In this document: positions 32,357 through 38,968 of the stretch, one piece after another
Position numbering within the stretch: position 1 is the stretch's first letter
How the letters are laid out: every line of letters begins with the position of its first letter
NCBI GenBank assembly: GCA_030591685.1
Contig: JAUVAX010000021.1
Span: 1-38,968 of the forward strand
Direction of reading: 5' to 3'
Source: Pseudobdellovibrionaceae bacterium
Lineage (GTDB): Bacteria > Bdellovibrionota > Bdellovibrionia > Bdellovibrionales > UBA1609
Length of the DNA stretch: 38,968 nt
Made by a program: the position numbers and the translations under genes
The notes under the pieces: generated by a model
What the model was told of the DNA's origin: nothing
Databases searched by the model: none
The model's input: the letters and a program-made list of their open reading frames with translations, nothing else

Positions 32357-35300
32357 TTGAAGCCCTTAAAAGTATTACTTCATAAGACACTTACAGTTAT
32401 TTTTACATGGACTTTTTTGTTTCCAGGCGCAGCCCTTGCGGCATCAACAGGTGAAACACCGGCCACAATCAAAAGGCCCACAAGGGGACAGCTCGAAAAG
32501 ACGGCTCAAAAAATTATCGATTCAAATCGGTCCTTTCAAATTTTAATGTCCAGCAAGGCCCGTACTCATTACACTGATAAAAAACTTAAAATGGCAAAGG
32601 AGCAGGCTCGCCCAGCCAATCAAAAATTTTTCTCAAGAGAGACTGACCGTTTCAAAAGGGTAGCAAAAACAACAGCCAAAGATTCGGTTTTCTTTTTTGC
32701 AGCAGGTGTTCTTGTGAGTCGGTTTTACTCAACGGTTGCTGGTGAATGGATGGGTAAGGCCAAATACCTCACAGACCCTCAAACACTAGAAACCAATTTT
32801 GAACAACTCAAAAGTCCCGAAGGCTTTGCCCACTTTTTTTTGTTTATAGGCGCAATGGATTACTACAATGATTTGACTAGGTCTATGGTTGAAAATAAAA
32901 AAGACTTGTCCCCTAAGTTAAAAAAGTTTTTAAGTGGCAAGTACAATGGATATGCAGGCATGGCTGTAGCAACTGTCGTTGCTAGTATTGTGATGGAGAT
33001 GACTATTGGTATTAAAGACTGCACTTATGCAAAAATTGCAGACTCACATAACGCGATTAAATTTGACCAAGGTTATAGTGATGTTGAATTATCAAAAAAA
33101 CAACAACATATAGAGGCTTGTGATGCCCTATACATGAAATGGATCTCCGGTAAGGGGGTGCAGATTTTAGCTACACAGATGGTCAGCCTGGTAGCGGCGG
33201 CGGGCCTAGGCGGGATTCTTCAGAGTATGGTGTTTTCTCCTGTTGCATCGGCAAAAAATGGGCTGTCTGTTCTGGGAAAATATGGCGCTGCGGCAACAAA
33301 AAAACTAGAGGAATCAGGGTTTAAAAGTAGAAATAAAAAACCAACTAGAAAAGTTAAATACAGTGCCGCTAAAAAAATTGCTAAAAGCAAGCTAACACGG
33401 CAGTTAATAAAAGCTAAAACTGCTGGACTTGGTATAATTGGCAGTATTGCGGCAGTAAAAAACGTACTTTTAGCCATGAACCCCATGCCTATTGCTAAAG
33501 TTATACAGTTCACATTCTTTTTAGCTGCGCAAACATTAATAGAACCCCTAGTAGAAGAGGTGAACGGGGCGATTAACACAAAGTTTTTAATTAATGCCGA
33601 AAACAGACTCGTTAAAAGTATTGCTGTCTCTAAACAAAAGGGGTGGAGCGATAGCTCTATTGAGAAAAAATCAAAAATACATCGCCGGTGTTCTCGGACG
33701 GGTAAAAACTGCAAAGGTATTTTAGAGAGTTTAAAGTTCTATACTCACGAAAACAGAGACTGGCGCATGCATAAAATGGCGACAGCCTCGCTAGCAAATG
33801 CCAATTGGTTTGACTATGTCATAGACATGACTAAGCGGTACGATGGGGCCAAGCTTTTTTACGAAAAAATAATTACAGACATTGACTTATATGATTTTAA
33901 AAAAGGTGTTATCCCCCCATTTGATGCTGTGTTGCCTGTAAAAATTGAAGATGGACAGCTAATTTACTATGGCGAGAGAGATGAGTCTTTATATTCGTAC
34001 ACATTAAGGCCGGGGGTAACATTTGAAGAAGAACAAAAAGAGCCTGAACAGACAGGACTGCAAAAACTAGAAGCCCTGCAGTCGGATTTTGAAAAAAACA
34101 TTATTGTTCTTAAAGAAATGCCTGATGATATTTCTTTTGAAGAGTCTGCTAATTTTTTGTTCACCCTGGATCAAGAGTCCTTTTTTGAAATCCTTAATTT
34201 TTCAGTAGAAGATTTAGCCCAGGCAAGTCGTGAAGATAAAGATTCAAATGAAACCGACGTAGAGTTTTTCTTTAAGGAAGTTAAAAGAAAGGCTCGGCTA
34301 AAAGCACCAGAACTTATACAAACAGCAAAGTTACGAGTTAAAGACGAAATTGAAAGCCATGAAAAGTCTATTGTTGATATTAAAGCTGAACGTGACCGAA
34401 TCATTAACGCCAACAGAACGCTTCATACAGAGCTATTAGCTGGAGTTAACTTAGAGGGGTATAATAAATATGATGTAGGACGGGTTATTAACATAAAGTA
34501 CGCAGCCCAGTTAATAAAAAAGAAACTCGACCACTGGAAGGCCAATGAGGACCAATACCCCGTAGTGACTACAGTAAAAGGGACTCAGTATGATATGTAT
34601 CTTGAAAGAATTAATCTAAACAAACTTTACGATTTATTTTCGTCAAACCGTAAGGCCGACTGGTCCACGGGTGTAAAATTATTAGATGATTCAGTGAGAG
34701 GCCCTAGAAATAGGTGCAAAAAAATAAAGATTAGCCTCAAAGACTTTGACCCCAGCGTTGATTCTGAGGAGCTATTTGTAGAAACCTATATACTCACAGG
34801 CACTAGTTATGAGCTATTTTGTACAAAAGACCTCGTCTACGACAGGCTTGGGTGGCCAAAAGTACAAACCTACATTAATAATTATTTAGACGATTATTCA
34901 GAAGAGGTTTTAAAATCAAATAATGACATTAGAAATATTCATTTAAAAAAGGTTTCTGGGTTTAAAATTGATAACGCCGCTGAGGACTTTTTAACTCACA
35001 TGGTCTGTGGGCCAAGAGTATCAAGTTCACCTGAAACTTTAATTAAAGATACTGGTACAGAGTTTATTGGTGAAGGGCTGCCGTGGACAAGCCTTACTTT
35101 TTTACCCCCAAGAATTGTAAACGTAAAAGGGAACATATGCAAAAAAAGCATAGTTAATAAGCTATCACTCTCATCAAAAAGTATTTATGAGTCTGAATTT
35201 CAGGTAACAACTAAGTATAATCAAAAAAAGACGTATACAAACCTTCTCTCACTTGTTCAAGAGAATATTATGGACACGGCGATTGGTCCTATTCGATGCG

Positions 35301-36187
35301 CTGAGACAGTAAATTACCCTGAAATTCCGATGCTTCCTGGCCAAGAGAAAGGCCAAGAGCCAGTTTCAACTAATGTTGATAAAACAAAAGGCTACCCGTC
35401 TTGCAACTATGGCACCTGGGAGGAGAGCTTTTCTCTTTGGTGGAGCAACAACGTCGCAGGAGCTTTTGAGGTTCAAGTAGAGCATGCAAAAAAAATATAC
35501 GGTAAAATTGTAGATGAAGTTATTAGCCCGGCTTTTTATGGCCATAAAGCGTATGATCGTGACAGCTATAAAGAGGGTGTATTTAGTGTTCAAGAGAACA
35601 TGGGGGTGTCAGATGCAATTAAAATTGAGTGGTCAGTATATATAAACGAGGTTCTGTCAAAAATTTACACGTCTTCTGTGAGAGAATTAAAGGCCGGTGT
35701 GAGTGAAAAATCACAGGCCAATATTAAAATGAAAAAATGGGGTCAGTCGTTATTAGCTGTACTTGGTGAGTATTTGACTATGAATAAATATAAAAAGCTT
35801 GAAACACAAGAGGTAGAGGCTCGGTATATTTTTTCTTTACTCAATGCTTATAAAAGGGCCGTAAGTCTTTCAAGTGGTGAGCTTCAAGCAGAGATTAAAA
35901 ACTTAAAGGCAAAAATTAAAAGTATTCAGAGCGCCCCCTCGCACCCAGACGCAGGGAGTTTGTCTGAGTACAAAAGAAGACTTCAAGTTTTAACCGGAGC
36001 AGATCAGGGTCAGCAGGCTGAGGAGGCCTACGCTATAGCTCAGTCGGGTTATGAACTCGTCACGTTAACAGAGGTGGAGCTTTCAGGGGCACAAAAAAAG
36101 GTCATTGAAAGAGCCATAAGCGCCATGGAGTCAATAGTGATGGAAGTGAGTCAGTACCGAGGATTTTTTACAGACCTCACTCAATAA
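32357..36187 (+). CDS. very large exported/membrane protein, unknown function
   Basis: A 1276-residue protein starting with TTG, with AAGGA eight bases before it. A signal peptide (residues about 1-29, TLTVIFTWTFLFPGAALAA) is followed by several hydrophobic segments in residues 110-410 (FFFAAGVLVSRFY, YAGMAVATVVASIVMEM, ILATQMVSLVAAAGLGGIL, VIQFTFFLAAQTLI). The rest is soluble, helical and charged, with paired cysteines (CSRTGKNC and others) and coiled-coil stretches near 650-700 and 1190-1240 (LKAKIKSIQSAP). I recognise no domain. Its length suggests an envelope structure or host-interaction role, but nothing proves it. It is followed at 225 bases by a small exported protein. Confidence 0.75.
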   Translation: MKPLKVLLHKTLTVIFTWTFLFPGAALAASTGETPATIKRPTRGQLEKTAQKIIDSNRSFQILMSSKARTHYTDKKLKMAKEQARPANQKFFSRETDRFKRVAKTTAKDSVFFFAAGVLVSRFYSTVAGEWMGKAKYLTDPQTLETNFEQLKSPEGFAHFFLFIGAMDYYNDLTRSMVENKKDLSPKLKKFLSGKYNGYAGMAVATVVASIVMEMTIGIKDCTYAKIADSHNAIKFDQGYSDVELSKKQQHIEACDALYMKWISGKGVQILATQMVSLVAAAGLGGILQSMVFSPVASAKNGLSVLGKYGAAATKKLEESGFKSRNKKPTRKVKYSAAKKIAKSKLTRQLIKAKTAGLGIIGSIAAVKNVLLAMNPMPIAKVIQFTFFLAAQTLIEPLVEEVNGAINTKFLINAENRLVKSIAVSKQKGWSDSSIEKKSKIHRRCSRTGKNCKGILESLKFYTHENRDWRMHKMATASLANANWFDYVIDMTKRYDGAKLFYEKIITDIDLYDFKKGVIPPFDAVLPVKIEDGQLIYYGERDESLYSYTLRPGVTFEEEQKEPEQTGLQKLEALQSDFEKNIIVLKEMPDDISFEESANFLFTLDQESFFEILNFSVEDLAQASREDKDSNETDVEFFFKEVKRKARLKAPELIQTAKLRVKDEIESHEKSIVDIKAERDRIINANRTLHTELLAGVNLEGYNKYDVGRVINIKYAAQLIKKKLDHWKANEDQYPVVTTVKGTQYDMYLERINLNKLYDLFSSNRKADWSTGVKLLDDSVRGPRNRCKKIKISLKDFDPSVDSEELFVETYILTGTSYELFCTKDLVYDRLGWPKVQTYINNYLDDYSEEVLKSNNDIRNIHLKKVSGFKIDNAAEDFLTHMVCGPRVSSSPETLIKDTGTEFIGEGLPWTSLTFLPPRIVNVKGNICKKSIVNKLSLSSKSIYESEFQVTTKYNQKKTYTNLLSLVQENIMDTAIGPIRCAETVNYPEIPMLPGQEKGQEPVSTNVDKTKGYPSCNYGTWEESFSLWWSNNVAGAFEVQVEHAKKIYGKIVDEVISPAFYGHKAYDRDSYKEGVFSVQENMGVSDAIKIEWSVYINEVLSKIYTSSVRELKAGVSEKSQANIKMKKWGQSLLAVLGEYLTMNKYKKLETQEVEARYIFSLLNAYKRAVSLSSGELQAEIKNLKAKIKSIQSAPSHPDAGSLSEYKRRLQVLTGADQGQQAEEAYAIAQSGYELVTLTEVELSGAQKKVIERAISAMESIVMEVSQYRGFFTDLTQ

Positions 36188-36194
36188 TTGATAA

Positions 36195-36212
36195 ATTTCT
36201 GTAATCAGAAAT
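36195..36212 (+). other. perfect hairpin after the 1276-codon gene
   Basis: ATTTCTG and CAGAAAT form a seven-base stem with a four-base loop, 8 bases after the stop. No T-run follows, so it is more likely an mRNA-stabilising hairpin than an intrinsic terminator. Confidence 0.35.
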
Positions 36213-36362
36213 GTAGCTGTGGTACAAAACCACCTATTAGAGAGTAAGGTAAAAGTAAGTGATAATGAAAACCTGGCACCCTAGTTGCATTGTTAAATAG
36301 TAAGAAAGAACAGCTTATAGAGCGCTAATTCAAAGGCACAACAGGCTGCTAGAGTTAACCAG

Positions 36363-36391
36363 ATTGTAAATATTTTAGTCAATTTTACAAT
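36363..36391. promoter_or_regulatory. 8-bp inverted repeat upstream of the small exported protein gene
   Basis: ATTGTAAA and TTTACAAT are separated by 13 bases and end 21 bases before the ATG at 36413. The spacing (centre to centre about two helical turns) suits a dimeric regulator, or the leader RNA could fold here. Confidence 0.35.
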
Positions 36392-36412
36392 TATTCGAAA
36401 AGGAAACAAAAC

Positions 36413-37168
36413 ATGAAGAAGCTCATCATAATAACAGCAATAGTAGCCATGTCAGCTCCAGCTTTCGCCATAAGAAAGGGCAAAGGCCCTAGAGACAAAG
36501 GTAAGCAGGAACAGAAAAATATTGAGAAAAAAGCAGTAAAAGCACGCATGGGGACGCGAACTGATAAGGTGCAAAAATCAAATGATCTTGCTGAAAACAT
36601 TGAAAAAGCCTATGGCCGGGTTGGTGAGAGTATTAAAAAATTAGCCAACGAGACTTCTTTAGGGCTGATTTATCCTAAAAAGGCTCAAAGAATGATTGAA
36701 GAAAATGTGACAAGCTTTTTAAATGCTAACAAGCTCGTAAAGGAACAATTAGAATCTGACAAAACAGAAATTGGTGAGTTAAAGCTAGAGACCATGGAGA
36801 ATTCTAAAGATACAGTCGGTGTTGTCAGTGAGTTACTGCAGGTAAAATTATCTAAAAAAAGTACCCAGTTTACTAAAAAAGACAAAGAAGAGGTTGATGA
36901 TTTAGTACAACTTTTATATGTCATGTCGTATCACATTGAAGACGTTGTAGCTAAATCAACAGACATGAAGACAGTAAAAAACTTTAATATATTAGCTAAA
37001 AGTATTAACAAGAATATTTCAGGTCGCGAGATTGATGTTACAGAGGCCGTAAATAAAATTATTGGAGAGTACTTAAAGTTGGCCCGAGGTGAAGAGCCCA
37101 CACAGGCAAAAATAGATGCTTTCAAAAAAGAAATGAAAGAGGCCTGCAAAAAAGGTGTTGCAGCCTAA
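36413..37168 (+). CDS. small exported helical protein, unknown function
   Basis: A 251-residue protein with a signal peptide (KKLIIITAIVAMSAPAFA, cut after residue 19). The mature part starts very basic (IRKGKGPRDKGKQEQK) and is then almost entirely helical and Lys/Glu-rich; it contains one cysteine, near the end (EACKKG). No domain is recognised. AAAAGGA precedes the ATG by eight bases, and an inverted repeat lies just upstream. A bidirectional terminator follows. It may belong with the large upstream gene, as it is the next exported protein on the same strand. Confidence 0.72.
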   Translation: MKKLIIITAIVAMSAPAFAIRKGKGPRDKGKQEQKNIEKKAVKARMGTRTDKVQKSNDLAENIEKAYGRVGESIKKLANETSLGLIYPKKAQRMIEENVTSFLNANKLVKEQLESDKTEIGELKLETMENSKDTVGVVSELLQVKLSKKSTQFTKKDKEEVDDLVQLLYVMSYHIEDVVAKSTDMKTVKNFNILAKSINKNISGREIDVTEAVNKIIGEYLKLARGEEPTQAKIDAFKKEMKEACKKGVAA

Positions 37169-37197
37169 TTAGAGTTTAATTTTTGTTTTCCTTTTTT

Positions 37198-37229
37198 AAA
37201 AAAGCTACACATAATGTGTGGCTTTTTTT
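37198..37229. terminator. bidirectional rho-independent terminator
   Basis: An A-run, then GCTACACA, a three-base loop, TGTGTGGC and a T-run. The stem is about 13 bases long with one G-U pair, and T-runs occur on both strands. It lies between the convergent genes 36413-37168 and 37233-38225. Confidence 0.85.
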
Positions 37230-37232
37230 ATT

Positions 37233-38225
37233 TTAGTACTCCCTCTCAATTTTAATCGATACGAGCTTCACAGGTATTCGGGGCCGATCATTTGCCTTTA
37301 CAGGCACTCGTCCAATAATGTGAACGTTTTTCATGCCCTCTATAATTTGACCAAACACTGTGTATTTATTGTTTAGCGATTTTTGTGGTCGCAGGGTAAT
37401 ATAAAACTGACTTCCATTAGTATTGGGCCCAGAGTTGGCCATGGCTAGCGTGCCCTCTTTATCGTGCTTTAATCCGGGGTGAAATTCGTCCTCAACAGTA
37501 TAACCGGGCCCTCCTCGGCCATTACCCAGAGGGTCGCCGGTTTGAATGATATACCCCCTGGAAATAATATGAAAATCTAAGTTTTTATAAAAAGGTGTGT
37601 TTTTATAAGTACGCCCCTTGTAGCGATAGATTTTTGTGCCCTCAACAAGGTTAATAAAGTTGGCCACATTTTTTGGAGCTCTTAAATGAAACAGCTTTGC
37701 TTTAAAGGGTCTGACTTTTTTACCAGAAATAGTGACATTAAAAATTGCATAGTAGGCTTTCACTCTTTTTTTAGTGGCAGGGGTGTCTTTAACAGGCGCC
37801 TGAGTGGGTGTCTTAGCACTGTCACTGGGTTTGAGTTCAGCTGAGGGGGCAGGGCTAGGGCTTGCTTCGTCAGCGTTACTAGGGGCCTTGCTTGTTTTTT
37901 TCATAGGCGAGGGGGAGGCTGTTTTACCGGACTCATTTAGGGGCGGCAAAGGGAGGTTATTTTTTTTAGGTGACAATTTAGATGACGGCACCGGAGCGCT
38001 ATCACTCGATGCTGGTTTTTGAGTTGAAGTGCTTGGTTGAGCGTTACTGTTTTCAGAGCTGCCAGTGGTAACTTTGTTCGCGCCCACAGGTGATTTTTTA
38101 TTTACATCAACCGCAGGCTCAGATTTTTTTAAAACCTCAGTTGGGCCAGGACTGCTCGATTGAGAGAACAGGTCGTGCCCTGAGAGTAATACGAGTAAAG
38201 TGATAACAATAAATATTTGTTTCAA
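37233..38225 (-). CDS. exported cyclophilin-type peptidyl-prolyl isomerase
   Basis: A 330-residue protein with a signal peptide (1-21), a long Pro/Ser/Lys-rich disordered linker (about 22-150), and a cyclophilin domain (158-330) that would speed proline isomerisation during envelope protein folding. Domain marks are VANFINLVEGT, IIQTGDPLGNGRGGPGYTVE, TLAMANSGPNTNGSQFYIT and YTVFGQIIEG. The position of the catalytic arginine of human CypA (R55, in FHR) is I220 here (DFHIISRGY), so activity may be reduced, or R224 may take its place. The start is TTG, with GGAGG six bases before it. The GlnE gene lies upstream on the same strand. Confidence 0.88.
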   Translation of the reverse strand: MKQIFIVITLLVLLSGHDLFSQSSSPGPTEVLKKSEPAVDVNKKSPVGANKVTTGSSENSNAQPSTSTQKPASSDSAPVPSSKLSPKKNNLPLPPLNESGKTASPSPMKKTSKAPSNADEASPSPAPSAELKPSDSAKTPTQAPVKDTPATKKRVKAYYAIFNVTISGKKVRPFKAKLFHLRAPKNVANFINLVEGTKIYRYKGRTYKNTPFYKNLDFHIISRGYIIQTGDPLGNGRGGPGYTVEDEFHPGLKHDKEGTLAMANSGPNTNGSQFYITLRPQKSLNNKYTVFGQIIEGMKNVHIIGRVPVKANDRPRIPVKLVSIKIEREY

Positions 38226-38274
38226 GAGGCCCTCCCCCGGTTCGCTTTAAGAAAAGTATAATAAAAACGCTAGC

Positions 38275-38968
38275 TTAAGATTTTTTAAGCGTCAAGTGTT
38301 TTAGGGCCTCAAGGCTGTCATGAAGATAGCTATGCAGCTGTTGGGGCAACTCATCAGCGTTAGTCTTAAGCACCTGTGTAAGGCCTAAGAAACTCTCTGA
38401 GTTAAATATAAGTTCACTCCCAGAGTGTTGGGAGAGCAGTTGATACAGCTGCTCCACAGCCCTAAGTCGAGTGTATATTCGGCAGAGTGTCTTTGCTTCT
38501 TTAGAGTCAACTTGTTCAAAGGTAGCAATTGTATTTGCCGATATCGGTGCAATTTTATGAATCAGCAAATACTGCTGAATAGAAAACTCAATATCAATAA
38601 GTCCACCGGGTGAGTATTTTAAATCAAGGCCCTGTGCTTTAGGGCTTTTTATAAGCTTTGATTTAATGCTAATAAGTTCATCGACCTCAGCCTGATTTAA
38701 TGTACTTTCGAGGGCCCAAGTGTGAATACAGTTAGAGCTAAGGTCACTGGCGAGGCTCCTTGCTCGTAAGTAGGCCTGCCTTTGCCAGGGAGCCGCTGTT
38801 TTAGTTAAAAATATTTTTAACTGATCAAAGCTAACAAGTAAGGGCCCGGCATTGCCACTCGGGCGTAACCTCAGGTCAATATCATAAAGAGTCCCGCCGC
38901 TGTGCTGGTCCTGAAGTCGTGAAACAAACCGCCGCGCAATTTTAAAATCGTTTTCACTGGGCTTATTA
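38275..38968 (-). CDS. glnE: glutamine synthetase adenylyltransferase, C-terminal part (5' end outside window)
   Basis: This is the last 230 codons of a GlnE-type protein; the beginning lies beyond the right edge. The nucleotidyltransferase core shows GGTLYDIDLRLRPSGNAGPL, then WQRQAYLRARSLASD and LKYSPGGLIDIEFSIQQYLL, which match the GlnE motifs (D-x-RLRP, W-x(3)-A-x-x-RAR, GG-x-x-DIEF). GlnE adds or removes AMP on glutamine synthetase in response to PII and glutamine. The remaining ~110 residues are the helical C-terminal domain, so this is the adenylylating half. It is the first of two leftward genes, 49 bases before the cyclophilin gene. Confidence 0.9.
   Translation of the reverse strand, partial: NKPSENDFKIARRFVSRLQDQHSGGTLYDIDLRLRPSGNAGPLLVSFDQLKIFLTKTAAPWQRQAYLRARSLASDLSSNCIHTWALESTLNQAEVDELISIKSKLIKSPKAQGLDLKYSPGGLIDIEFSIQQYLLIHKIAPISANTIATFEQVDSKEAKTLCRIYTRLRAVEQLYQLLSQHSGSELIFNSESFLGLTQVLKTNADELPQQLHSYLHDSLEALKHLTLKKS

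Noticed and set aside
33220-33714. 164-codon leftward frame inside the large gene
   Set aside because: Antisense shadow of a well-supported 1276-codon gene; no signal or domain.

Overview
The window is AT-rich bacterial chromosome. It probably comes from a member of the Bdellovibrionota (Bdellovibrio and relatives) or a close relative. The reasons are a TIGR02147-family regulator next to a secreted protein gene, a second regulator of similar design, many small exported proteins without clear relatives, a GGDxxGNGG-type start on one mature exported protein, and a MotAB pair next to a cyclic-nucleotide-binding gene. This placement is inference; there is no rRNA or other marker in the window. 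No prophage, CRISPR array or plasmid origin was seen.

Layout. 1-1037: a compact, apparently complete IS30-type element, followed by what looks like the 3' tail of a disrupted gene. 1265-8245: two regulators, a nitroreductase-fold protein, a TIGR02147 regulator overlapping a secreted HExxH metalloprotease gene, a membrane acyltransferase, and a DUF457-like membrane protein with the decayed tail of a paralogue in front of it. 8237-11520: an organophosphate antiporter and an exported glycerophosphodiesterase in one operon, then a DTW-domain tRNA modification enzyme. 11786-14442: two exported proteins, one with an N-acyl-amino-acid-synthase-like C-terminus and one phospholipase A2-like. 14726-18033: an aldehyde dehydrogenase with a clear sigma-70 promoter, then a lipoprotein gene broken by three +1 frameshifts and one stop. 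18145-21784: a haemolysin-III/PAQR membrane protein and an operon of an atypical SDR and an RlmN/Cfr-type radical-SAM methyltransferase. 22157-25594: three exported proteins of unknown role. 25836-27021: tRNA-Phe and a divergent dihydrouridine synthase. 27111-29827: an ABC-2 type operon whose ATPase has lost nearly all catalytic motifs, then an extended SDR. 30036-32023: CNMP-binding protein, MotA, MotB. 32357-37168: a 1276-residue exported/membrane protein and a small exported protein. 37233-38968: an exported cyclophilin and the 3' part of glnE.

How the genes may work together. A recurring theme is lipid and phosphate handling outside the cytoplasm: a PLA2-like protein, an exported GDPD, a G3P-type antiporter, a hexapeptide acyltransferase and an acyl-synthase-like exported protein. 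For a predator or scavenger this could mean breakdown of prey phospholipid and uptake of glycerol-3-phosphate, but only the GDPD and antiporter genes are physically coupled. tRNA/rRNA modification is the second theme (DTW protein, RlmN-like, Dus). The most unusual items are the degenerate ABC ATPase kept in a tight operon with an intact permease, the lipoprotein gene whose lesions all look like single-base insertions in short homopolymers, and the exported protein with an acyl-synthase-like domain.
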